Source: an uncultured Clostridia bacterium
Lineage (GTDB): Bacteria > Bacillota > Clostridia > Christensenellales > UBA1242
NCBI GenBank assembly: GCA_947366645.1
Contig: CANBAX010000037.1
Span: 1 to 7,779, forward strand
Length of the DNA: 7,779 nucleotides
Direction: 5' to 3'
Each line of letters opens with the position of its first letter. The stretch's first letter is position 1. Below, piece by piece: positions 1 to 5,652 of this stretch. The notes under the pieces are model-generated. The model did no database searches, was not told where the DNA came from, and was given only the letters and a program-made list of their open reading frames with translations. The translations under genes and the position numbers were made by a program.

Positions 1-163
1 ATTTATGCAAATCATTCATTGTAGGAAAAAAAAATTCACAAAATGAGGTCAAAGTTTGATAATTGAATGTTTTATAGTTGTGCTATTCTTTTTTTGTGGG
101 GAAATGTGAATGTATTCACTACATATGATTTATAAATATGATATTTTTTATATAAGGATCGAT
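1..163. other. AT-rich leader, no supported gene
   Basis: No convincing coding region is seen on either strand. The only frame open to the left edge on the plus strand (stop at 44-46) covers about 15 codons of low-complexity sequence and cannot be called. A weak promoter-like pair precedes the XRE gene: TTGAAT at 63-68, a 15-base spacer, then TATTCT at 84-89 with an extended TG one base upstream. The hexamers are imperfect and the spacer is short, so this is only a possibility. Confidence 0.4.
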
Positions 164-409
164 ATGAATATAATAGAGGCGGTGTCAATAAAGTTAGGAA
201 GATTAATGAATGAACGGGGCTGGAGTATATATAAACTCTCCAGAGTTTCTGGCTTGACTCCAAATTGTATACAGGTAATTTTACATAAGGACTATAAAGA
301 TGTAAAACTTTCGACTATTATAAACATTGCGCATTGTTTTGATATGACTGCATCGGAGTTTTTACAAAGTGAGGAATTTTTATATGAAAATTTGGAGTTA
401 TTAAAATGA
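164..409 (+). CDS. Small XRE-family (Cro/C1-type) helix-turn-helix protein
   Basis: This is an 81-residue protein that is almost entirely one Cro/C1-type HTH domain. After an N-terminal helix (EAVSIKLGRLMNERG), residues about 18-62 give the pattern WSIYKLSRVSGLTPNCIQVIL...VKLSTIINIAHCFDMTASEFL, which is the classical five-helix XRE fold: 'YKLSRVSGLT' is the first helix plus turn, 'NCIQVIL' the recognition helix, and 'LSTIINIAHCFDMTASEFL' the last two helices. I chose the ATG at 164 because AAGGA at 154-158 lies five bases before it. An upstream in-frame ATG at 110 would add 18 residues that do not belong to the domain and has no ribosome binding site. The gene stands alone before the heat-shock operon, is AT-rich, and has no effector domain. 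It may be an autonomous regulator or the remnant of a mobile element. Its target cannot be inferred. Its TGA stop falls within the palindromic repeat that follows. Confidence 0.8.
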   Translation: MNIIEAVSIKLGRLMNERGWSIYKLSRVSGLTPNCIQVILHKDYKDVKLSTIINIAHCFDMTASEFLQSEEFLYENLELLK

Positions 410-455
410 CATAGATTTCTCCGCTTCGGGCTATGCCCTTCGGTCGAAATGACAT
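404..455. repeat. Short palindromic REP-like repeat with 9-base direct repeats at its ends
   Basis: The segment is bounded by two copies of AAATGACAT (404-412 and 447-455). Between them is an imperfect inverted repeat. ATTTC (415-419) pairs with GAAAT (446-450), CCG (420/421-423) with CGG (441-443), and GGGC (428-431) with GCCC (434-438 region) around a TAT loop. The hexamer CTTCGG also occurs twice in direct orientation. From memory, GAAATGACA-bounded palindromes like this are dispersed in many copies in several bacterial genomes as REP- or MITE-like elements. No second copy is in this window, so multi-copy status is inferred. The stop codon of the upstream XRE gene (407-409) is inside the left end. 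Confidence 0.6.
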
Positions 456-535
456 GGTGGACTTTTATGTTGGTTCAAAATCATATTATTTGTACGGCAA
501 GGCTGGGAGAGAAAGATAAAATATATGGCAATCCA

Positions 536-576
536 CAAAAAATTTCAAAAAAATTTAAAATAGTTGGCAAAATTTG
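536..576 (+). promoter_or_regulatory. A-tract-rich DNA upstream of the operon promoter (UP-like element)
   Basis: Immediately upstream of the -35 hexamer lie A/T tracts at about 537-545, 547-560 and 569-575, with centres separated by roughly one and two helical turns. Such tracts bend DNA and can bind the RNA polymerase alpha C-terminal domain. Function here is inferred from position and composition only. The rest of the intergenic stretch (456-535) shows nothing recognisable. Confidence 0.35.
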
Positions 577-605
577 TTGACTATTTTTTTGTAATTGCAT
601 ATACT
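577..605 (+). promoter_or_regulatory. Sigma-A-type promoter of the hrcA-grpE-dnaK-dnaJ operon
   Basis: TTGACT at 577-582 (one mismatch to TTGACA) and TATACT at 600-605 (one mismatch to TATAAT) are separated by exactly 17 bases. Transcription would begin near 612, inside the CIRCE operator. That is the usual geometry for HrcA repression, since repressor binding occludes the start site. The predicted 5' leader is about 80 bases. Confidence 0.85.
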
Positions 606-609
606 ATTG

Positions 610-636
610 CTAGCACTTGTGTGAAAAGAGTGCTAA
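610..636. promoter_or_regulatory. CIRCE operator (HrcA-binding site)
   Basis: The consensus is TTAGCACTC-N9-GAGTGCTAA. Here the left arm is CTAGCACTT (610-618), the spacer is nine bases (619-627), and the right arm is a perfect GAGTGCTAA (628-636). The left arm differs from consensus at its first and last positions, so seven of nine positions are symmetric. The site begins five bases after the -10 hexamer and covers the predicted transcription start. The transcript would also carry much of the inverted repeat as a 5' hairpin. Presence of hrcA as the next gene makes autoregulation the clear reading. Confidence 0.93.
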
Positions 637-691
637 AAAAGTCGAAAAAACCACTCCGATTTGGTCGGAAATGGACTTGAAAGGGTGAAAA

Positions 692-1696
692 ATGGTTATT
701 ACAGAACGTAAAAAGCAGATACTTTGCATGGCGGTTGAAGAATATATCAAAGACTGCGCGCCTATTACAAGTGGTGGCATTAAAGATAAAGGGCTTGACT
801 GCTCTACTGCCACACTGCGAAATGAACTTAATGCACTTGAGGCAATGGGCTTTTTAAAACAACTTCATACCTCGGGGGGCAGGGTACCAACCGTGCAGGG
901 CTATCGCTATTATGTAGAAAACCTTTTAAGTGGAATTAAAGCCACCGATAAAGAACTGGAAAGCGTGAGAGAACTTATATCTTCAAGGACATCCAGCCTT
1001 AATGAGATAATCTCTGGTATTGCAAAGATTGTTAGCCATGCTACAAATTACCCAACCGTAGTTATGATGGATGGAATGGAAAACCTTATATTAATTGAAT
1101 TTAAGATTATTCCACTTCTAGAAAACAAACTTATGGTGCTAATTGGTACAATGGCGGGCTATATCACCAACACTCTTGACCTTGCTGCTACCGCGCAGGA
1201 GTGTGAAGACGCTTCAAACTATCTAACCAAAAATTTTAAGGGTGCGACGATAGGATATATGCTTGACAATATGACATATCTTCAAGAGGGTATGAGTAGC
1301 GAAATTGACGCCTTTCAGAGTATTGTTAATTCCCTTATCGGCGGTCTTAAAAAGCTTAATAGTCAAAAACTTTTAGGAGTGTCGCGTGAAGGGAGCGTAA
1401 AACTTCTTGAAAACGGCAAGACGGTGGAGGAAGCCAAGAAAATACTTTCCATGCTTGATGACAAGGAAAAACTTGAAAAATCACTTGAACTAAGCGGGAA
1501 AGGCGAAATTGAGGTAACGCTAGCCGAAGAAGAGGAGGGCAAGGACTGCTCGGTTGTCAAAGCACCGATTTTGGTTCAAGGACGTCAGCTTGCTTCCATC
1601 GGGGTTATCGGACCTCAGCGAATGGACTATTCGGGGATAGCATCAGCACTTAAAGTGGTGATAGATGAATTAAGAGAAATGAAAGGAGATGAATAA
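692..1696 (+). CDS. hrcA: Heat-inducible transcription repressor HrcA
   Basis: HrcA is the cytoplasmic repressor of class I heat-shock genes. It binds CIRCE operators as a dimer and, in studied Bacillota, is kept active by the GroEL chaperonin, so unfolded protein load releases repression. The 334 residues match the family's usual length of about 340. Residues 1-75 form the conserved winged helix: ITERKKQILCMAVEEYI, then LDCSTATLRNEL (recognition region), then the signature HTSGGRVPTVQGYRYYV at 59-75. The remainder is the GAF-like and dimerisation region, ending with a conserved-looking IGVIGPQRMDY and ALKVVIDEL. The ATG at 692 is preceded by AAGGGTGA at 681-688. An in-frame ATG at 671 runs into a stop after five codons. 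It is first in the operon, directly downstream of CIRCE. Its TAA abuts the grpE start with no spacer, suggesting translational coupling. Confidence 0.96.
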   Translation: MVITERKKQILCMAVEEYIKDCAPITSGGIKDKGLDCSTATLRNELNALEAMGFLKQLHTSGGRVPTVQGYRYYVENLLSGIKATDKELESVRELISSRTSSLNEIISGIAKIVSHATNYPTVVMMDGMENLILIEFKIIPLLENKLMVLIGTMAGYITNTLDLAATAQECEDASNYLTKNFKGATIGYMLDNMTYLQEGMSSEIDAFQSIVNSLIGGLKKLNSQKLLGVSREGSVKLLENGKTVEEAKKILSMLDDKEKLEKSLELSGKGEIEVTLAEEEEGKDCSVVKAPILVQGRQLASIGVIGPQRMDYSGIASALKVVIDELREMKGDE

Positions 1697-2317
1697 GTGT
1701 CAAAGAAAGATTTAGAAAATAAGTGTCATTGCAGCGAGGGCTGCACCTGCGGGGAGAATTGCGAGTGCGACAGCGAAAATAAATGTAACGAAAATTGTAC
1801 CTGTGGCGAGAGCTGTGAATGTGGAAGTGAATGCCACTGCGGAGATAATTGCCAGTGCGATGAGGAGTGTCACTGCGAGCATTGTGAGTGCGGGGAAGAA
1901 AAAGACAATTATCTCATCATAGCACAAAGGGTGCAAGCCGATTTTGATAATTTTCGTCGTCGTTCACGTGAGGAAATAGAGCGTGCGAGAATGAGCGGTC
2001 AGGTTTCGGTAATTGAGGCATTTTTGCCTTGTCTTGACACCTTTAAAGACGCAAAGAAGGTTATTACAGATGAAAGTGTACTTCAAGGTGTGGAAATGAT
2101 AGAAAACAAAATTTTTTCCGCGCTTAACGACCTTGGAGTGGAAAAAATAGAATCAATAGGGCAGGTATATAGCCCACATCTTCATAACGCTATTGCGGTG
2201 ATGAAAGATGAAAGTAAAGAAAACGATATCATCTTGGAGGAATTCCAAGCAGGATATAAATACAAAGATAAAGTAATACGATATGCGAAAGTCATAGTCA
2301 ACAAAAAGGAGGATTAA
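1697..2317 (+). CDS. grpE: GrpE nucleotide exchange factor with a cysteine-rich N-terminal tail
   Basis: GrpE is the homodimeric cytoplasmic factor that opens DnaK's nucleotide site to release ADP. The GrpE core starts near residue 72: YLIIAQRVQADFDNFRRRSREE is the end of the long dimerising helix, EAFLPCLDTFKDA begins the four-helix bundle, and the C-terminal beta domain includes IGQVYSPHLHNAIAV and ILEEFQAGYKYKDKVIRYAKVIV, typical of the family. Total length (206 residues) is normal, but residues 10-65 are replaced by a cysteine-rich repeat. The start is GTG at 1697, right after the hrcA stop, with AAAGGAGAT at 1682-1690 as ribosome binding site. The next in-frame methionine is inside the core, so the tail must be translated. 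The gap to dnaK is four bases. Core identity is secure; the tail's role is unknown. Confidence 0.95.
   Translation: MSKKDLENKCHCSEGCTCGENCECDSENKCNENCTCGESCECGSECHCGDNCQCDEECHCEHCECGEEKDNYLIIAQRVQADFDNFRRRSREEIERARMSGQVSVIEAFLPCLDTFKDAKKVITDESVLQGVEMIENKIFSALNDLGVEKIESIGQVYSPHLHNAIAVMKDESKENDIILEEFQAGYKYKDKVIRYAKVIVNKKED
1724..1891 (+). repeat. Coding repeat for the CxC-x3 cysteine-rich tail of GrpE
   Basis: GrpE residues 10-65 contain 19 cysteines and four histidines in a six-residue period of C-x-C followed by three residues, for example CTCGEN, CECDSE, CTCGES, CECGSE, CHCGDN, CQCDEE. The linkers are Gly, Asp, Glu, Asn and Ser. At DNA level this is an 18-base period, but units differ in TGT/TGC and GAA/GAG choice and in linker residues. 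That points to selection on the protein pattern over recent slippage. Spacing and acidity resemble metallothionein-type metal-thiolate clusters; metal binding is inferred. Confidence 0.85.
2305..2312 (+). promoter_or_regulatory. Strong ribosome binding site of dnaK
   Basis: AAAGGAGG overlaps the last codons of grpE and ends nine bases before the dnaK ATG. It is the best Shine-Dalgarno match in the operon, consistent with DnaK being needed in higher amounts than HrcA or GrpE. Confidence 0.85.
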
Positions 2318-2321
2318 AATT

Positions 2322-4145
2322 ATGAGTAAAATTATTGGTATTGACTTAGGAACAACAAATTCATGTGTCGCAGTTATGGAAGGTGGAAAGCCTACCGTAA
2401 TCGCAAATGCAGAGGGGGATAGAACTACTCCTTCTGTTGTCGCTTACACAAAGGAAGGCGAAAGACTTGTAGGTAAGGTTGCTAAAAGACAGGCAATCGT
2501 AAATGCTGACAACACCATTCAATCTATCAAAAGAGAAATGGGTACAAACTACAAAGCAAAACTAAATGGCAAAGAGTATTCTCCACAAGAGATTTCTGCT
2601 ATGGTGCTTTCAAAACTTAAAGCGGACGCGGAAAGTTATCTTGGTGGCAGTGTAACGCAAGCAGTTATCACAGTGCCAGCCTACTTTAATGACAGCCAGC
2701 GTCAAGCAACTAAGGACGCAGGTAAGATAGCAGGACTTGAAGTGCTTAGAATTATCAACGAGCCTACTGCTGCTGCACTTGCTTACGGACTTGACAAAGG
2801 GGAAAACTCAAATCAAAAGATTTTGGTATACGACCTTGGTGGCGGTACCTTTGATGTATCCATTCTTGAAATCGGGGACGGCGTGTTTGAAGTGCTTTCT
2901 ACAAACGGCAATACTCGCCTTGGCGGAGATGACTTTGATAACAGAATCATCGACCTTCTTGTAGAAGAATTTAAGAAAACAAACAGCATTGACCTTTCAC
3001 AAGACCGTCTTGCAATGCAAAGACTTAAAGAGGCTGCTGAAAAGGCGAAAATTGACCTTTCCGCTACTCCAAAAACTACTATCTCTCTTCCATTTATTTC
3101 AGCGGACGCCACCGGCCCTAAACATATGGAATATGAACTTACTCGTGCTAAATTTGATGCTATCACAGAGGACCTTGTGAAAGAAACTATCGACTGCACT
3201 GTAAGAGCACTTAAAGATGCAGGTCTTAATAAAGGTCAACTTGATAAAGTTGTACTTGTGGGCGGCTCTACTCGTATTCCAGCAGTATTTGACGCCGTTA
3301 AAAACTTTACTGGAAAGGACCCATACAAAGGTGTAAACCCAGACGAATGTGTTGCGGTTGGTGCCGCTATTCAAGCAGGCGTACTTGGCGGAGAAGTTAA
3401 AGATGTTCTACTTCTTGATGTAACTCCACTTTCCCTTGGTATTGAAACTCTTGGCGGAGTGTTTACAAAACTTATCGAAAGAAATACTACAATTCCTACC
3501 AAGAAGTCACAGGTTTTCTCAACCGCTGTTGATAACCAACCAGGTGTTGACATTCATGTCCTTCAAGGCGAGCGTGAATTTGCTGCTCAAAACAAAACTC
3601 TTGGCAGATTCCAACTCACAGACATTCCACCAGCACCAAGAGGGGTACCACAAATTGAGGTTACCTTTGATATTGATGCAAATGGTATCGTAAATGTTTC
3701 AGCAAAAGACCTTGGCACAAACAAGGAACAAAAAATTACAATTACAGCATCTTCAAACCTTAAAGATGAAGATATTGAAAAGGCTATTAAAGAGGCAGAG
3801 GAACACGCTGAGGAAGACAAGAAACGTAAAGAGTTTGTAGAAACCAAAAACCAAGCCGACAATATGGTTTACAGCATAGAAAAGATGCTTAAAGAAAATG
3901 GCGATAAACTTGCCGCTGACGACAAGAAGAAACTTGAAGACGCCGTAGAAAAAGCAAAGAAAGACTTTGAAAGCACCGATGTTGAAGTTATTAAGAAGGC
4001 ACTTGAAGAACTTACAAATGTTTCAAATGAGGTATTCACAAAGATGTATCAAGCCTCAGGTGCTGGTGCCAATGGAGCGGGTGCGGCTGGTGGAAATGAC
4101 GGTGGCAGCGAAGACCCAGAAGTTGTAGTGGATGATAATAAGTAA
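2322..4145 (+). CDS. dnaK: Molecular chaperone DnaK (Hsp70)
   Basis: DnaK is the ATP-dependent cytoplasmic chaperone that binds exposed hydrophobic segments, working with DnaJ and GrpE. The 607 residues are full length. The ATPase domain shows phosphate-1 motif IGIDLGTTNS (5-14), IINEPTAAALAYG (144-156), phosphate-2 DLGGGTFDVSIL (171-182) and the adenosine motif VLVGGSTRIP (311-320). The interdomain linker DVLLLDVTPLSLGIET spans 361-376. The substrate-binding beta domain runs to about 480 and the helical lid to about 577, followed by a Gly/Ala-rich tail and acidic end (SEDPEVVVDDNK). Between NTIQSIKREMG and the next strand it lacks the roughly 24-residue insertion of proteobacterial DnaK, as is typical of Gram-positive proteins. 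Leucine is coded mainly by CTT, unlike the two genes that follow. Its TAA directly abuts the next ATG. Confidence 0.98.
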   Translation: MSKIIGIDLGTTNSCVAVMEGGKPTVIANAEGDRTTPSVVAYTKEGERLVGKVAKRQAIVNADNTIQSIKREMGTNYKAKLNGKEYSPQEISAMVLSKLKADAESYLGGSVTQAVITVPAYFNDSQRQATKDAGKIAGLEVLRIINEPTAAALAYGLDKGENSNQKILVYDLGGGTFDVSILEIGDGVFEVLSTNGNTRLGGDDFDNRIIDLLVEEFKKTNSIDLSQDRLAMQRLKEAAEKAKIDLSATPKTTISLPFISADATGPKHMEYELTRAKFDAITEDLVKETIDCTVRALKDAGLNKGQLDKVVLVGGSTRIPAVFDAVKNFTGKDPYKGVNPDECVAVGAAIQAGVLGGEVKDVLLLDVTPLSLGIETLGGVFTKLIERNTTIPTKKSQVFSTAVDNQPGVDIHVLQGEREFAAQNKTLGRFQLTDIPPAPRGVPQIEVTFDIDANGIVNVSAKDLGTNKEQKITITASSNLKDEDIEKAIKEAEEHAEEDKKRKEFVETKNQADNMVYSIEKMLKENGDKLAADDKKKLEDAVEKAKKDFESTDVEVIKKALEELTNVSNEVFTKMYQASGAGANGAGAAGGNDGGSEDPEVVVDDNK

Positions 4146-4616
4146 ATGAAAACATTAATTATTGTTGATATGCAAAAGGGTTTTATCACTAAAAATAACG
4201 AATTTTTAGTGAAAAACATTGAAAGTTTATTAAAAAACAATAAATTTGATAAAGTCTACGCAACAAAGTTTGTCAACAACTTAAACAGTCAATATGTTAA
4301 GTTTTTAAATTGGAGCAAAATGTGTGATGCAAAGTCACAAGAATTTGCTGTAACTTTGCCCGATACTGCGGTGATTTTGGAGAAAACCTCTTATGCCCTT
4401 CCAACTGAATTTGTGGGGGGGGGAACAAAGGAGGTTTTCCTCTGTGGCACCGATTATGATGCCTGCCTGCTAGCCATTGCATATCAATTATTTGATAAAG
4501 GCATTCAGCCCCGCATTATTTTAGACTGCACAGGCAGTGCATCAAATAGCCCACTTGATAAAAATGAGTTTATAAAACTTTGCCGAAGAAATTTTGGCGA
4601 AAAATCAATAGTATAA
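4146..4616 (+). CDS. Isochorismatase/nicotinamidase-like cysteine hydrolase
   Basis: This 156-residue cytoplasmic protein fits the isochorismatase-like hydrolase superfamily, which uses an Asp-Lys-Cys triad on amides or vinyl ethers. The visible triad is D8 in TLIIVDMQKGF, K80 in VILEKTSYAL, and C107 in CGTDYDACLLAIAYQLF, a variant of the family's G-x-x-T-D-x-C-V motif. A strand plus small-residue stretch (RIILDCTGSAS) follows as expected. The family is usually 170-220 residues, so this is a short version. The start at 4146 follows the dnaK stop with no gap and no good ribosome binding site; it must be used because D8 lies just before the next Met. The gene is AT-rich (11 of 60 G+C at 4201-4260, against 26-28 of 60 in sampled dnaK lines), suggesting separate origin. 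It contains a nine-G run. Substrate unknown; nicotinamidase activity should not be assumed. Confidence 0.78.
   Translation: MKTLIIVDMQKGFITKNNEFLVKNIESLLKNNKFDKVYATKFVNNLNSQYVKFLNWSKMCDAKSQEFAVTLPDTAVILEKTSYALPTEFVGGGTKEVFLCGTDYDACLLAIAYQLFDKGIQPRIILDCTGSASNSPLDKNEFIKLCRRNFGEKSIV
4415..4423 (+). repeat. G9 homopolymer inside the cysteine hydrolase gene
   Basis: Nine consecutive G's encode part of V90-G91-G92-G93. In this sequence the frame is intact. Loss of one G would bring a TAG at 4471-4473 into frame; gain of one would bring a TGA at 4457-4459 into frame. Both destroy the region of the catalytic C107 (codon 4464-4466). Confidence 0.8.
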
Positions 4617-4628
4617 GGAAAAATCATA

Positions 4629-5639
4629 ATGAAAGAAATTTGTGTTACGGTGGATAAAAGAATAGAACTTATTGGCATAATGTTACGACTTTCTAACTAT
4701 GGCGATAGTTTGCCACATCTTGTTTATAATTTGGGTAATTATGAGTATTTAGATAGGGCAAATAAATGGTTTGCACCATTTAAAAATCATAAAGCAATTC
4801 AAACTTTAAATAAGATAAATGCACAATGCAGTTTTTCATATGATGCACCTGTAACATTATTTTTACAACTGGATGAAAAGTGGAACTTCTTTGGCCAAAA
4901 CGAATATCCGTTCGCAAATCGTTTGAAAAAAGACCCAATGATTTTGCAGTTTATAAAGGAAACAAAGGATTTTGTTAGAGATACAAATTTTGAACAGTTT
5001 TTTATAGATAATCAAGAAACCTATAAAAAGGAAATTGAAAGTTTTAAACGATGTCAAGATTTAACAAAAGTTATGCCTTTCATGGAACAACTTTTTAAAT
5101 CAGATTTTAGTGACAGGGATTTTCGAGTAAATTTGGCACTGCTTTTAACGGGTGGAGGCTTTGCTTCTTGGGAGAACAATGTGTTTTATTGTACTGACTG
5201 CAAGCACGGAGATAGAGAAGGAAATGCTTTGGACAACTGGGGGAAGAATAGCCCAAGAGGGCAGTCTCACTATTTACATGAATTCTGCCATTCCATGATT
5301 AACCCATTAACTGAAAAATGTTTTGACGCCATAAAAGATATCAACCTTTCTCAAGAAGATAAAGAAAAACTGACACGAAGTGCTTATGGTAGCAAATGTT
5401 GTGTTTTAAATGAATATATTATACGTGCAATTCAAGTGGTATATATTAGGGAGCAAGGAGATAAACCTGAGGAAATTATGGAATGGTGGGAAGATAAAGT
5501 AGGGTTTAATAAAAATGTTATTAACAAACTCGCAGAAAGAATAGTTTCAATAAAGAAAAATAAAAATAGCACTTTTGAAGAGCAGTATGTTGAACTTGCA
5601 AACGTTATTGCAGACACATATAATCAGCAAGAGGCTTAA
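4629..5639 (+). CDS. Putative cytoplasmic zinc metallopeptidase, DUF4932-like (HEFCH motif)
   Basis: This 336-residue protein begins VTVDKRIELIGIMLRLSNYG, continues with FAPFKNHKAIQTL and ISYDAP-like FSYDAPVTLFLQL, and carries HYLHEFCHSMINPL at 214-227. From memory this layout matches the DUF4932 family. H217-E218-x-x-H221 is a HExxH zinc-metallopeptidase motif, and E262 in VLNEYIIRAI is a plausible third zinc ligand 41 residues later, as in gluzincins. A CxxC-x-H cluster (C188, C191, H193) and paired cysteines at 257-258 are also seen. There is no signal peptide or membrane segment, so it should act in the cytoplasm. AAGGAA at 4615-4620 overlaps the previous stop and sets the ATG at 4629. 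Base composition is AT-rich (17 of 60 G+C at 4741-4800). Co-transcription with dnaK and dnaJ is inferred from the 12- and 13-base gaps. Activity and substrate are unknown. Confidence 0.7.
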   Translation: MKEICVTVDKRIELIGIMLRLSNYGDSLPHLVYNLGNYEYLDRANKWFAPFKNHKAIQTLNKINAQCSFSYDAPVTLFLQLDEKWNFFGQNEYPFANRLKKDPMILQFIKETKDFVRDTNFEQFFIDNQETYKKEIESFKRCQDLTKVMPFMEQLFKSDFSDRDFRVNLALLLTGGGFASWENNVFYCTDCKHGDREGNALDNWGKNSPRGQSHYLHEFCHSMINPLTEKCFDAIKDINLSQEDKEKLTRSAYGSKCCVLNEYIIRAIQVVYIREQGDKPEEIMEWWEDKVGFNKNVINKLAERIVSIKKNKNSTFEEQYVELANVIADTYNQQEA

Positions 5640-5652
5640 TTAGAAGGTTACT

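Noticed and set aside
2..46. Short frame open to the left edge, possible 3' end of an upstream gene
   Set aside because: About 15 codons with an A-run, no motif and no way to confirm the reading frame.
110..163. Upstream ATG that would extend the XRE protein by 18 residues
   Set aside because: The extension is unrelated to the HTH domain and has no ribosome binding site, whereas the ATG at 164 has AAGGA at the right distance.
651..674. Possible riboswitch or thermosensor hairpin in the hrcA leader (CCGA/TCGG stem)
   Set aside because: The stem is only four strong pairs plus a three-pair outer helix, and it does not cover the ribosome binding site.
671..688. Five-codon frame just before hrcA that might be a leader peptide
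   Set aside because: It has no ribosome binding site or regulatory codon run, and its end overlaps the hrcA ribosome binding site; such a tiny frame is expected by chance.
1724..1891. The 18-base coding repeat as a CRISPR array or recent tandem duplication
   Set aside because: Units are too short and too divergent at synonymous positions, there are no spacers, and the pattern is explained by a protein-level hexad repeat.
1712..1936. Hydrophobic open frame on the minus strand opposite the GrpE cysteine repeat
   Set aside because: It arises as the complement of repeated Cys/Glu/Gly codons. It lacks a ribosome binding site and lies inside a secure gene.
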